Assembly: GCF_017654505.1 (NCBI RefSeq)
Contig: NC_054536.1
Span: 29,277,970-29,341,969, forward strand
Direction: 5' to 3'
Length of the DNA stretch: 64,000 nucleotides
Source of the DNA: Polyodon spathula
Taxonomy: Eukaryota; Chordata; Actinopteri; Acipenseriformes; Polyodontidae
Below the pieces are notes generated by a model. That model was given only the letters and a program-made list of their open reading frames with translations. It had not been told where the DNA came from and made no database searches. Each line of letters opens with the position of its first letter. Within the stretch, counting starts at the first letter, position 1. Positions 1 through 12,240 of the stretch are shown piece after piece. The translations under genes and the position numbers were made by a program.

Positions 1-1352
1 AAAATTACCATGCACAAATACTGTGGTAGACTTTTATAAACTATATGTATTTGCAAACCCACCGCTAATACCGCACTTAATACCACTGCCACAGTGTCAA
101 AGTCTTGTAACCCAGAAACTATTTGAGGTAGTGACTTTATGCTTTCAGGGTTACATTAACGTGTTAGTAACCATGACATTGCATTCGACTAGCATATTGT
201 TGGCTGTGTTTGAAGATTCGAAGGTTCATTCACTAGCAAGGAACATTTCTGAGGTTCATCAGGTGGCATTCACGCACTGTGGTTTTTTGTTGTTTTTTTT
301 TTTGCTGTTAACAAAAACTGTGACAATGTGTGAATACTATAAATCACATATTAAATGTCACTCACGTGCAAAAATTGGATCTTTGGATTTGTATAATGCA
401 TCTTATTTAAACAGAAGTTTGAGAGAATAAGGTGTGGAGCTCCTTCGCAATTCATTAATTCTCAAATACTGTTAATTAATGGTCAGGCCTTGTTGACACT
501 TTCCTATACTTTACTGTGTATAGCCTTTCACTAATTCACTGCCTTCAATATTTCAGATCCCTGTTTAAAGTTTTCTACATTCATTTCCTTGTAAGAAATT
601 AATTAAAAGCTGGAATTATAGAAGACAAAATCACATCTGCATCTCTGTAATCAAGATTACCATGAAGTCATTGACTGTAGGTTTGTTTATTATCTAAGCT
701 GCAGAAGCTGAATTTAAATTTTTTTCTTTTTTTTTTTTTTTAAGTCTTTGCAGTTGAAGATTAAAATATTTACTTATTTTAAGTCAATGCTGTTGAATCT
801 ATTTTTAGGTAAATCACTTCAGAGGAAGGCCAATGCCAGTCTCTTCTGAAGTCTGCCTAATATTGAGATAGCTGTGATTTTTTAATAATGAGTTTTCTCC
901 AGATCAGAGATATGTACCAGCCAGTCGTGCTCTTGCAGTACAATATGAGCAAAAACTCACAGCTGGTGTTTCTTTTGTTACTAATTTATTTTAATTGTAT
1001 GGCCCTGTAGTAACAGAGAAAAGAAGATGTAATTCATTCTGCTGGACATCTTTGCAAAGTTATTTTGTATTTTCCCCTGTGAACATGACTTGTATAGTCT
1101 TTTTTATGTTACACCAGTATACTTATTACAAGCATCTCCATGCTACTTTTAAGTTTAACCTTTTCCTTAACAAATCTGGGTCAGACAGCATTAGTAAAGG
1201 TAGTTCACAATCAAGAATTGTGCAGGCTAGTCTTTGTTTTCAGCTTGGCTAGTGTAGTAGTGAAGTGTAGGATCATGTACTGAATCTCCTCCTCCAGTTA
1301 CTAATACTGATATCAGTGAAAGACAATTATTTTACCTCTTGAATACAGAGCT
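1..1352. other. Non-coding, AT-rich, no feature recognised
   Basis: No exon-like open frame or recognisable transposon protein is seen on either strand. Small open frames here have no family signature. A poly-T tract lies at about 719-742. If the MOCOS gene starts upstream of the window, this is intron; otherwise it is 5' flank. The sequence cannot decide which. Confidence 0.5.
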
Positions 1353-1760
1353 TGCTCTTTAGTTGAATGGTAAGACATTCATCTTTGAACCCTACAGTTT
1401 ATGGTTCACATCCAGCTCTTGCCTTTCAATTCAATGGGCTGAGATAACAATTCATGACGGTGGCCCCCTGTGGGGAAGAATCCTTACCCATGTTGTTGAA
1501 ACAGATAATGAAATATCTGTGTTCTTTGCATTATTATAGCTATAGCATGTATGCTGGCTTGCGAGACATGATTGTAAAGTTCTTCCGAATTCTTGGGGAC
1601 AGTGGTTGTGGTTATGAGCCTGACATTGAAACTCTCTCCCTGAACCTAGGTGGACGTGCACTGTGTTTACACTTGAGGGCAAGATTTGATTAAGCGGGAG
1701 GAGAATGTGTTCAATCTCCTCCTAGCGGCGGTTGAGTTAATAATACTGGCATCACCATAA
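1353..1760 (+). repeat. Candidate tRNA-derived SINE
   Basis: A roughly 70-base segment at 1353-1423 reads like a decayed tRNA gene. An A-box-like TTAGTTGAATGGTAAG near 1359 is followed about 35 bases later by a B-box-like GGTTCACATCC at 1403-1413, the spacing of an RNA polymerase III internal promoter. About 330 bases of moderately GC-rich sequence follow. CTCCTCCT-containing segments near 1287 and 1712 resemble each other and may mark the edges. The family is not identified, and a chance tRNA resemblance is possible. Confidence 0.4.
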
Positions 1761-3011
1761 GACCATAAGAAATTCACCTTGGAGAACCTTTGTATGACAC
1801 ACTCACTTTGTGAATTCACCTGAGGTTATGACTACAGAGAACACAACTCTGTAAGATGAAGCTTAACATTGTAATATGTATTTGATCCATATAAGAGTAG
1901 GGGTAGGCATGTTGCATACTTGCACAGTGTGATGGATGTGGATGTATATTCCAAGAGACAATATGGTTTACAACTAAGAGCCAGCTCCATCTAGTGATAT
2001 GCTACTCTAGGTCAATTCTCCTTTTTGCTTTTCTGGCAATATATTGCTGTGAATCAGACGGTGCTGGTGCTTACGAATATAAAGACACTTTTGATAACCT
2101 AGCCTATATTACACATATATACTGTATAGGCAACTAGAGCTGAACAGATCCTGGTCAGAACCACAAAAAAACTGTATTTGAGTAAATGCAATAGACCCAC
2201 TCAGAATGATTTAAAAAGTCATAAAAAGGTTTAAAAAATTAAACTAGTGATGTACTGATAACAGGGACATGTTTGGCATGGTAAAGAAACCATTATAGCA
2301 GGAATGATTGGCCAGTCACAGGTTACTTTTCTGATGGCCAAGGCTTTTTGCAAAATCAGCATTTTAAATCTGTAAAAATACCGAAGTGTTATTCGGGTAC
2401 ACTCTTTACAAGCAGGGGACCTTGTGAAAATCTTTTAACTGTGTGGGTGAATCCTATTTTTAATATTGAAAAGGTGGCAGTACTTAAACTCGCCACTGTT
2501 TAGATCAATTGAATAGACAGCATTATTTATCTCAGATTTGAGTCTTGATGAACATTATGCATACATACTCTGCAAGTTGGAAGTTTGTGAGGTTTTAGCA
2601 GGTATCCCTGGACAATGGAATCACGATTATTGCATGCCTTGTCAGACTATTCCAAAATACAAATTGTGTCAGTTTTGAAAAAGGCATTACAATAGCATTT
2701 GTATTTACTAAGTATATGCTCTTGAGATGTTTTACCTTAAATTTAAAGCTAAGTTTCCTCTCTGCAGATGAGTGGTTGATATTGACAGCAAGCATGTGAT
2801 AGTACACATTTAATGTAATTATGTCATGGTTTTGTTGCATAATGAAGACATACAGTACTTACTTTGTTGTTTAGTTAACAGATGTTAACATTGATAGAAT
2901 AAGTGTCAATCATATTAGAGCTGATGATTTTCCATTCTGGGGAATAGCAAATTCCTTTTTCTCAAAAATGACCAATTCTTTTTGTCCCACTTTTGATCAA
3001 TTTATTGATAA
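1761..3011. other. Non-coding, no feature recognised
   Basis: AT-rich sequence with no convincing coding or transposon signature on either strand. Confidence 0.5.
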
Positions 3012-3560
3012 CATTATGTAACACAATTTTTGTTCCTGGGTAGTAAATGTTATTTCCTAATTGCTTATGCCTCAAAAATATAGAAAATGGCTATTATTCC
3101 CCACAGACTTTGCTTTTGTGACCAGGACAGTGATATTTGAAAATATCACTATTTCCAATGGGAAAACGGGCAAATGTGTGTCTTTTCGTTCACATAAAGT
3201 CAGAAAAAAACAACATATGAATCCAAATTGTGTTTACAGTTCAATTTACAGTATAATCGTAAATCTCAAAAAACTACTCACTTCTAAATCTTTTGTAGTC
3301 ATTTTTGTATTACTTTAGTATAAATACATGTTAATTTGGATTCATATGTTGTTTTTTTCTGACTTTATGTGAACGAAAAGACACACATTTGCCCGTTTTC
3401 CCATTGGAAATAGTGATATTTTGAAATATCACTGTCCTGGTCACAAAAGCAAAGTTTGTGGAGAATAATAGCCATTTTCTATGCTTTTGAGGCATAAGCA
3501 ATTAGGAAATAACACTTACTACCCAGGAACAAAAAATAAATAAAAAATTGTTACATAATA
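3012..3560. mobile_element. Long palindromic MITE, PIF/Harbinger-type (copy A)
   Basis: Nearly the whole element is an inverted repeat. The segment 3019-3230 (TTTTTGTTCCTGGGTAGTAA onward) returns as its reverse complement at about 3335-3553. The ends read CATTATGTAACA and TGTTACATAATA. A TAA precedes the left end, and copies B and C show TAA next to their ends too, which fits the 3-bp TWA duplication of PIF/Harbinger elements. Compared with copy C, the inner part of the left arm is deleted, so the loop is asymmetric. There is no coding capacity. The superfamily rests only on the TAA duplication. Confidence 0.75.
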
Positions 3561-3588
3561 ATAATAAAGGTTCAATATGGTTAGCTAC

Positions 3589-3632
3589 TTTAGATTTTCT
3601 GCTAACTAGCTGTCATGTCAAAATCTAAAGTA
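3589..3632. repeat. Short perfect inverted repeat
   Basis: TACTTTAGATTTT at 3589-3601 is the reverse complement of AAAATCTAAAGTA at 3620-3632, with an 18-base loop. It lies at the junction of MITE copies A and B, so it may be a by-product of copy B's truncated left side. Confidence 0.6.
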
Positions 3633-4001
3633 ATACAAAAATGACTACAAAAGATTTAGAAGTAAGTAGTTTTTCGAGATTTATGATTATACTGTATTTA
3701 GTCTATGTTTAATCTCGAAAAACTACTCACTTTAAATCTTTTGTAGTCATTTGTGTATTACTTTAGTATAAATACATGTTAATTTGAATTCATATGTTGT
3801 TTTTTTCTGATTTTATGTGAATGAAAAGACACACATTTGCCCGTTTTCCCATTGAAAATAGTGATATTTTGAAATATCATGTCCTGGTCACAAAAGCAAG
3901 GTTTGTTGGGAATAATAGCCATTTTCTATACTTTTGAGGCATAAGCAATTAGGAAATAACACTTACTACCCAGGAACAAAAAAAAAAATTGTTACACGGT
4001 G
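3620..4001. mobile_element. Truncated copy of the palindromic MITE (copy B)
   Basis: This matches the central loop and right arm of copies A and C: CTTTTGTAGTCATTT, TCATATGTTGTTTTTTTCTG, CACACATTTGCCCGTTTTCC and CTACCCAGGAAC appear in the same order. It ends TTACACGGTG followed by TAA, so the right terminus is intact. The left arm is missing beyond the loop. Only about 60 bases separate it from copy A, so it may be an old tandem or internally deleted copy. Confidence 0.7.
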
Positions 4002-4004
4002 TAA

Positions 4005-4965
4005 TTAAACATGGCATTTAACATAAATATAATGGTGACAATTATATTTCTTTTTCTTCATTAAAGCCAAGATTTTCAATCAAACTCTCACTACTGTACT
4101 AGTAAGTAAAGCACCTGAAGACACTTACATGTCATAATGTTTATAAACATCAGTGGACTCATTGCCGGCATTCAAATAGGAATACTTAATTACAGTACAT
4201 TACAAAATTCAGAAAACAAATGTACAGCGCTGTTGTGAGATAAAGGTGTTTTGAGAATACCTGTTTAGCTTATTGCTGGCATAACAATAACAAAATATGA
4301 AGAGTTTACTAACACTTGATCAGTGTCATGTGAGATCCTATGTACAGTGCTCCACAAATGAAGTTTAACATTTTACAGGCATTATAACCATGAGGATAAA
4401 ATTAGAAACACTTGGGTAAAAAAAAAAAAAAGGTTCCCTGCTCTGTGTCACCCGATTTGTAATTTAAGTAGCGCCCCTTTTAATGTAAATGCATAATGAA
4501 TCCTCACAATTGTTTCTTTGCTAACTCTGCCTTGTTATTTGCAAAATTTAACAAACTGTCTCCAGACAGAATGTCTTATGAAACAACCAGTGTGTAGTGT
4601 AGTGACTACATCTTTTACACAGTAAAGCGATTAATTTCCTTTAAGGAATGTATAGCTAGGAAATAGCTTTGAGCTTGTTTCATCATCATCAGATAATATA
4701 AAATTTAATTAAGAAATGGTCATGGTTTATCATTGCTAATTATAACTTTATTAAATTCAGGTAGAATGGAAAGAAATAAGTTAAACAATAATGAAACACG
4801 CAGTTAATTTAGATTACTTAATTTGGGAAAGCCCCACCTTGAGCGCAGTTTTTCAGCATAGAAGAATGCAGTACTTTGCCATTTTTTGTTGCTGTCTTTC
4901 TTGCTTTTTTGTTCTCTGCGTGTTTACTACTGGCAAAATGATATTTTAATGGTATTGACACATAC
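4005..4965. other. Non-coding, no feature recognised
   Basis: AT-rich sequence with a short poly-A run near 4419-4431. No coding or transposon protein signature is seen. Confidence 0.5.
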
Positions 4966-5590
4966 ATTTATTTATTTATTTATGTAGCATTTATTATAGC
5001 ACCTTTAACCAAGCTTTACAAGTTTTAAGAATTTTGTACAAACTGAAAAAATGGGTGAAGAAAGAGGGTAAGAATATTGGGGTAGGGTGACGAGATTAAT
5101 AGCTATATGAAAGCAAGGGCAAGAAGAGGATGAAAATGGGATTGAGCACAGGGTGAGGGTGGGACAGAGAGGGACAGTAGTGATTGGGAGCGTAAGGTAC
5201 GAGGAGGGATAAAATAGGAAATAAGTGCAGCCAGATAAGGTGGGGTAAGGCAATGCAGAGATTTATGTACTAGTGTAAGGAATTTGAACAGGCAACGATG
5301 GAAAACAGAGAGCCAGTGTAGCTGGAGGAAGAGAGGGGAATTGTGTAAGGAGTGGGGGAGGTTAAATATAATACGGGCAGCAGCACTTTGAATTTGTTGA
5401 TGTGGTATAAAGGCGTAGGAGGGCAGACCAAGGAGGAGGGGGTTACAATGGTCAAGCCGGGTGAAAATGAGAGAGTGGACCAGGAGTTGAATCAATCGAA
5501 TCACAGCAAAATCTGCAGAATAGTATCCCACCATCCTCATGTAGATAATCAGAAAATGTTTTAGCTCTGTTTTTTGTTGAAACATTGCTT
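4966..5590 (-). pseudogene. L2/CR1-like LINE, 3' end of ORF2 (RT C-terminus) plus tail
   Basis: Read on the minus strand, this encodes the end of a non-LTR retrotransposon polymerase. The landmarks are LVHSLIFTRLDHCNPLLLGLP, then QIQSAAARIIFNLP, then LQLHWLSVFHRCLFKFLTL, then LTPPYLAALI. That order is typical of the region after the RT catalytic core in L2/CR1/Rex-like LINEs. The frame breaks near 5103. The low-coordinate end is the 3' tail: a GCTTGGTTAAAGG segment followed by a TAAA-type repeat (about 4967-4985). The 5' end is lost, as usual for truncated LINE insertions. The copy cannot be functional. Confidence 0.8.
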
Positions 5591-6855
5591 TTTTTCTTCG
5601 CTGGTGCTGCACTTACACCATCTTGACTTTCAGCAGAGACGTGTGAGTGAAGTCACATGTGGCTGCGTCTAATGCAAAAAAAAAAAAAAATGATGACAAC
5701 TGGAATTGCCATTCCCAAAATGCCTCATTTTTGTTCCAAATGCCTAAATTTGTGATTCCGTCCTCTATTCCACGATCGTGGAAAATTAGTACCTCTATAT
5801 AACTGTGCAATTAACAGTGTACTGTCACTGCCAAGTATAATATTGTAGCATCGTATTCCTGGTTTGGAAACAAATGTGCAAGCTACAGTTGCAGATGCCT
5901 GATTCTGTAGGTTTAGTGTATTTTATTGAAAGAGAAGAACAGTGGGTACTGTGCAGGGTGCTGATAGAGAATGATAATACTTCTCTCCAGGCAACACTAG
6001 AGAGATAACCAGCAAGGTTATTTTATTATTCAAAACATTCCAATATGTCCAGGCAACCCACAGCACAAAACCGTACCATGGGAAAACATGTTATTGAATG
6101 CTGATGAAAAAACGCAGCCAGGTATGCAAATAAAATATTCCAGCATAAACAGACAAGATGATAAACTAATTCAGAAATAGCTTTACAAAAAACTCCAAGA
6201 CAAACTTCACACAGCACAGCTGGGGCCCACTTGTGGGCCTGCATATCATTTCTGTAACTTTGCTTTCTGCTTAAGGCAACAGTTTAATCATTTAACAGAG
6301 ATGTCCTTGTGTTCCTTTGTGTTGAAAGACATAATACCCAAAACATGTCACATTAATGATCACATGCATTCCAGTTCCCATCTTACAATTTTATACAATC
6401 AGGTAAGTGCGGTTCTCGACATGTTTACCTGATTTTTGTGCAGTGTTGATCGCATAGCCACATTGTGTGCTTTGAGATCAGTCATCCAAGTCTTGTTACT
6501 GTAGTACTGCCCTTTGTAAAGATTGCTTCTGCTTACAGTACTCGCTGAATAAATGAATTGCTTCAAAGAGAATATGAAAAAAATGGGAAATCCTTTTATG
6601 AGCTGTGTATGATTAGGTGCAGCTTTGTACTTGATAAATCTGTTATATTGATGGAGCCACTTAATATATCTGTAGCTCTTGTAACCTTATTGATTTAATG
6701 TGCTTGGCACTAAAATGAATGAATGTTTATACTTTATTAAAATACCAATGAAATACAAAACATGTTCTGTGATTTATGGTGTGTGAAGACTAGCAAAAAA
6801 TATATATATATAGCTTAACTACTCCATTCAAACAAGAATTGCATCTGTACTTAAT
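5591..6855. other. Non-coding, no feature recognised
   Basis: A poly-A run occurs near 5675-5689 and a short TA run near 6801-6812. No gene or transposon signature is recognised on either strand. Confidence 0.45.
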
Positions 6856-7853
6856 GAGTAAGTAGTAGCGTGGTTCCAAAAAATACAGCGTTACACGTCC
6901 CCATGTGTTGCTACATCTGTTTAAATAACGCACCTGTAATTTTTCTTTTCACTGTTAACATCCTGATAAATTTTTGCACTTAAAACTTTAAAGTCTGTTT
7001 CAAAGCTCTTTTCAAAATATCTGCTGTAGTGATTTAAGCCCTGTCCACAGTATGCCTTTAAACCGTATTAGTTGCCTTTAAATCGGTTTGAAAGTGCCAA
7101 GTACGATTAGCATCTACTCTCAGAGCGTACAATACCGTACTCGAGAACTGGACTCAGGCCACCTCAGGGGGTAGTCTCGAGTCCTGTTCTAAATTAGCTG
7201 TGTGGTTTGTCAGACGTGTGGACGCTGTAATACCAAAGTACTTTTTGTGCCTCCTCCAATATCCCCAAATGCTTTCTGATATGTTTTGACGCGTGGACAT
7301 TACAAATACAGTACTCTGAACAGGCGTCTGAAGGGGTTGAGAATGACTATCAATACTGCTGTACCGTAAACAATTTCTGAGGCTTGTTGTAAAATGGTAG
7401 ATCATGAGCGATGTGATCAAATGCTGAAATCAAGGCACAATGATATCTGGAGCAATGAAATGGGTGAAAGAGAACTTCAGAGTTCAAGCCGTAGCGTTAA
7501 TGCGAGGAAGCGTTGACTTCTGTGAGCACAGGCTACATATTTGCCAGGTTGTAAACATAAAATCCAGTGCATGATGGGATAATGTCATATTAAGCACCAC
7601 AGTCCATTGCATTGCCCGGAACTGTAACTGAACTGTTTTAAAAGTGTTTCTACGCATTAAGCCCGACTAAACATGAAACGGCACTTTAGTGTGGACTCTT
7701 TGAGCTGAATTAATTAAAACATTTTTGAGTATGGTTCTCAAGATTGGTTATGTAATGTGGACAGGGCCGTAGTGGACAGGTACGTTATTTAAACAGTTGT
7801 GGCAACACATGGGGACGTGTTATGTTATATTTTCAGAACCCCGCTACTTACTC
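6856..7853. mobile_element. Non-autonomous DNA transposon with long terminal inverted repeats
   Basis: The left end at about 6856-6945 (GAGTAAGTAG, then CACGTCCCCATGTGTTG, then CTGTTTAAATAACG) is matched in reverse complement at about 7775-7853 (CGTTATTTAAACAG, then CAACACATGGGGACGTG, then CTACTTACTC). These terminal repeats are roughly 80-90 bp with a few mismatches. A second, inner inverted pair, GCCCTGTCCAC at 7038-7048 and GTGGACAGGGC at 7757-7767, may be the ends of another element nested inside. No transposase is readable between them. Target duplications are unclear and the superfamily is not assigned. Confidence 0.65.
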
Positions 7854-8439
7854 TTTATAACCTAATGTAAAATTAATTTGAACTCATTGTTGACAAAGGA
7901 ATGTCACTGAATCAACAAATTACAAGTCCTTACAACATGGTTTCTAACTAATAAAAAATGGAGGGACCAGTCTGTTTGCTGATCTGTATTGCACATTGGA
8001 AAGCCAGGTACTTAAGAAACCAACCGAATGAGTGACAGGAATAAGGTTAGAGTAAAAAATAAATTATAATCTGCAACCTGTTCCTAACATAACTTCAAAC
8101 CACTAGCCCATTACAAGTTATCTGTATGTAAAGTTAATTTTTAAAACAAATGATACAGTGTTGGTTGTGTTGCCTGGATGTTGAATAAGACATTGTTCTT
8201 TATGCAGCTCACACAGGACAGTCTTGTAAATATTTGTGATTCAGTGTGCTGACGTATTGTATTTACTGAACTTATTTTAAGCTTGTTGTAAGTTAAAATG
8301 AGTTATTTCATGGTGTTATTATTCTTCAGGTGAAAACAGTGGCATCATCACCGATGCATGAGAAAGATGGAAACAGTAAAGGGTTCCATAAATATTAAGA
8401 ACATGTTTTTTTGTTTGTTTTGTTTTTTTTTCCCGGCAG
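7854..8439 (+). other. mocos: Intron upstream of the first visible MOCOS exon
   Basis: No separate feature is seen. The last 35 bases are a T-rich polypyrimidine tract ending TCCCGGCAG, a good splice acceptor immediately before 8440. Confidence 0.7.
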
Positions 8440-9087
8440 GATATTACAGCACTTTAATGTTAGCCCTGAAGAATACACAGTCATTTTCACCTCCGGATGC
8501 ACTGCAGCTATCAAAATTGTAGCCGAAAGCTTTCCTTGGAGGCCTGCAACCCTGGAAGAGCCTGGGAGCTGTTTTTGTTACCTGACAGACAGCCACACCT
8601 CTATTGTGGGCATCAGAGGGGTTACATCTCAGTTTGGAGTAACAACCATTGCCGTTAAACCAAATGAGTTGTCTGTCTCAACACAAAGCACCGAAAGCAA
8701 TAGTGGACTATCATTTGAAGAGACACCTCATCTGTTCTCATATCCTGCACAGAGCAACTTCTCAGGGACGAAATACCCACTGAGGTGGATACACCAAATC
8801 CAAACCCAGAAGCTGTACCCCTCACGTGGAATTCCAGGCAGGTGGTTCGTGCTTCTGGACGCTGCCTGCTTTGTGGGATGCTCCCCGCTAGATCTGCAAG
8901 CCTACCCTGCAGACTTTGTGCCCATTTCCTTTTACAAAATCTTTGGCTTCCCTACAGGTTTAGGGGCATTGCTGGTACGCAACGATAGTTCTAGTATGAT
9001 GAGGAAGAACTACTTTGGAGGAGGAACAGCAGCTGCCTACCTGGTTGGAGAACACTTCTTTGTCCCAAAAATGTCCATATCGAGCAG
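8440..9087 (+). CDS. mocos: Molybdenum cofactor sulfurase, large desulfurase-domain exon
   Basis: This is an internal exon of MOCOS, the cytosolic enzyme that replaces an oxo ligand of molybdenum cofactor with sulfur, activating xanthine dehydrogenase and aldehyde oxidase. The 648 bases encode about 216 residues of the class-V aminotransferase/NifS-like domain. Landmarks in order are EEYTVIFTSGCTAAIKIVAE, CYLTDSHTSIVG, HLFSYPAQSNFSG, WFVLLDAACFVG, and SFYKIFGFPTGLGALLVRN, whose lysine is the expected PLP Schiff-base residue; YFGGGTAAAYL follows. The acceptor is TCCCGGCAG. The donor is GTATTT at 9088, splitting an AG|G arginine codon (phase 2). The frame also enters with one base of a split codon. 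The open frame upstream of 8440 and downstream of 9087 is intronic read-through. The exons encoding the N-terminal start of the domain were not found in the window. Confidence 0.96.
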
Positions 9088-10626
9088 GTATTTGTTTATC
9101 CTTGTATATGCATGGTTGCTAGTTCATGTGTCTTTAACTGGGAGGGGAGGTATTATTCAAACCTATTGTTATCTGCCTGTCTTAAAAGATGTATTCACAT
9201 TATCTAATTGCATTTAGTTATTATCTGATAAATTGTTGGGTTTTTTTGGTTTGTTTTTTTTACACATTTTCACAAATGTTTACAATATACGATTATGAGG
9301 GCCCTTTGTATGTGAGTGCCGTGGTTGTATTGCACATTTTGAAACTTGTGTTGGCAATATTGCGGCTCACACTTGCTGTGCAAGCACATGTATATCTAGG
9401 CTAAAATACGCTATAGTGCAGTCTTTATGTCTCAGTATTGGCTATGCGAACATTCAGAGTTACCTACTTTTCAAGCTCAGTTGGGTCGACTTCCTTGCAA
9501 TTTGCCAGTTTGGATATAAGTTTTGTGGTATACCTAGTATAACCAAGTAAAATCACACATTTATTTTCAAGTGTTTGTTTATGTATTATTTATATCTGAA
9601 AATCTATACTAATGCAGGGCCTTTTGTAATACAAATTGCAATATAGGCAAAAGTATTTTGCATTGTATTGGTTCCCTGGAAAAAGTCAGTGAAAATGCCA
9701 GACATCTAGACACAGATTCCCTTGTTAGCATTTCAAACTCAGCAATGGCCGGCATTACCTTGTGTATCAACATGGATTTGAAAAATCAATAAATGCACTC
9801 TTATGAAATATAATGAAGATGTGATTTCATCAACGTGTTTAACCTAAACACTTGTTTTTTCTCCCTATTTTGAACTTTGATTAAAAAGTTTATTAACAGT
9901 TGCTGTTATCTGAAAGGAAAATGTCATTTTGCAAAGGTGTTTGTTTGAAATATTCTTACCGTGAGAAAATATGAGGCAAAATCGACCTTTTGCATTCTGA
10001 CTTAATTACCCTGCATCTACTGATGTCTCTTTGTGTTCTGGCTTGCACAGATATAGTTTACATCACAATGATGACACTATTGCACCAAGTGAATATAGAT
10101 CAGCAGGCATCTGTTAACATAATCATACAGTTACTTTTGTAAAATGTGATCCGAAAAGACTAAAACCAGACAACCTACAAAAACCAATAACCTAACCTTA
10201 TCGGCAACTGTGTGTTACATACCTGATCTAATAAAGCACCCTGAATAGTTTGCAGCTGTTTTTGCATGCATGTGTAAAATATCCATAGAGGAAGATTGAA
10301 GCATTGCAGCCAGCTGAGGCTACAGGGAGGACATGTGCAGGGTAATGATGGCAGGCATGTTCAGCAGAGACACAGCACGCAAGTCGCTAATAGAATTTAT
10401 AACAAGAGCTGACATTCAGCTGCATTATTGAAAGATAATTCAAGACAGTGACCTTTAACAGTACAGGAATACTAATGGAAATAAAAAGAGAACATGAGTT
10501 ATTCTATACAGTATGTAGAAAGCTTAAGCATTGGGTAAATAACTTTATTTTTGTGAATGATAAAATTGACACAAATCTATTTGTTTTGGCATATTGTGAC
10601 TAAAATTAGTTAATCCCAGTAAAATA
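9088..10626 (+). other. mocos: MOCOS intron, no other feature recognised
   Basis: AT-rich intron sequence without coding or transposon signatures. Confidence 0.5.
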
Positions 10627-10667
10627 TTCTTCTTCTTCTTCTTCTTCTTCTTCTTCTTCTTCTTCTT

Positions 10668-10697
<30 letters not shown>
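10627..10697. repeat. (TTC)n microsatellite
   Basis: About 23 uninterrupted TTC (CTT) units form a homopurine/homopyrimidine tract on the MOCOS intron. Confidence 0.97.
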
Positions 10698-10698
<1 letters not shown>

Positions 10699-11049
10699 TT
10701 TGTATTTTCAGATAGTTATATAAATAGAGATAGAGTATGGATTGAAAATTGAACCTCAGCACTGATATAATGGGATGATTCGGAAGTTAAAAAAAACATA
10801 GTAAATAGCTCAAAAAGTGGAGCAGTGCAAAATTAGCTCACAAGCAAAGCAATTAACTGGAAGACAGTCTCCTATAAATGTAAAATGTGTCAGTTTAGTT
10901 TAGTACTGTATTATTAAGCATTTAGAAAATGCATAAACTATAAACCAGCATCGGACAGCTGATTGTGACCACAATTTAATTTACACAGAAACAGTGCAGG
11001 ATTTCAGCAGAAGAATTTCTTTAATTCTTTTTTTTTTGTTTGTCATTAA

Positions 11050-12240
11050 TTTGAAATGTCTGTATCTGTTATTTATGCTTGGTTAATACTTGAAAAGAAG
11101 CTGGATAGATTTGGGGACATCATCTACGCATATGTAAGCGAGAGGTTTGGAGTTGAAAAAAGGAAGGAAAAAGTACAAACTATTCCTGGAAAGCCTAGAA
11201 GGCAGCAGGAGATTGAACGCTTAGAGAAAGGAGACAGCTGAGTAAGCAATGGAGAAGAGCAAAACAAAGTTAGTAGGAGGGACTCAATCTGTTACAAAGG
11301 GTCATAAAAGATAAGCTTGCAACATTGTGCAGGGTTGAGCGCCTACGGAAATGCTACAAAAAGAAGGCACATGCGAGAACTAACTTTTATAAAGATCCAT
11401 TCAAATTTGTAAAGAAGTTATTCACCAGTGAGAAAAATGGCACACCCTAAAATCATCTAAGTTGCAGCTGGAGAGATATTTGGAGGAAACACATACAGAT
11501 TCAAAAAGGCAGGAGTCTATGTCAATTCTTCAGACATCCCACCTGTCAATCCACCAGAATACCAAATGGAGGACTGTGCAGCTAAGTGGAAAGAAGCAGA
11601 GCAAGCTGTGAAAAAAGCAAGGGTGCCATCATCTCCAGGGCATTCTGTACAGAGTATACAAGAGTGCTTATGGAGTTCTCACAAATCCTGTGGAAACTGA
11701 TGAAAGTGGCATGGGAAAAACAGGCTGTACTAAGAGCATGGCGCCAATCAGGTGGAGTCTATGCCAAAAGAAAAAGATTCTACAAGCATCAGTCAGTTTC
11801 ACCCTATTTCCCTATTAAACGTAGCAGGCATGATTTTTTTCAGCATTATTGGTCAGAGATTGTCAATCTACCTGTTAAAGAACTGCTTCATTGACACATC
11901 AGTACAAAAAACGGGCATTCCAGATTTCCCAGGATGCTTAGAACACATCAGTGTGATCTGGCAACAAATTCAATCAGCTAAAAAGGAGAGAAAGGAGCTC
12001 CATGTGACATTCCTGGATTTGGTTATGCATATGGTTCAATGGCACATGATCTATTTTGGACAGCATTTGATGTTTTCAGTGTACCAATGACAATAACAAA
12101 CTTAGTGAAAGCCTACTTTGGAGATTTGGCAAAATAAGCTGATCCCTGGAGCCAACATTACACTAATGTCATCAGCACCAGACAGAAGGATATCTACATC
12201 ATCATATGGAAAGAAACGCAAATGGATGGAAATGCAGATG
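11050..12240 (+). pseudogene. Decayed non-LTR retrotransposon reverse transcriptase
   Basis: Shifting frames on the + strand give pieces of one RT protein. Near 11395 there is KFVKKLFTSEKNGT, near 11520 NSSDIPPVNPPEYQ, near 11590 AEQAVKKARVPSSPG (the motif before the RT palm), and at 11755-12020 SMPKEKDSTSISQFHPISLL, QKTGIPDFPGCLEHISVIW and ELHVTFLDL. PKEKDS...FxPISLLN is characteristic of RT motif 1-2 in a LINE lineage common in fish and invertebrates. Several stops and frameshifts interrupt it, and the YADD box is not found. The clade cannot be fixed without a database search. Confidence 0.75.

Noticed and set aside
8411..9217. The whole 268-codon open frame as one gene
   Set aside because: Residues before 8440 and after 9087 are intronic read-through. 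Splice sites and homology define the exon as 8440-9087.
10627..10697. CRISPR-like or protein-coding repeat array
   Set aside because: It is a simple TTC microsatellite without spacers.
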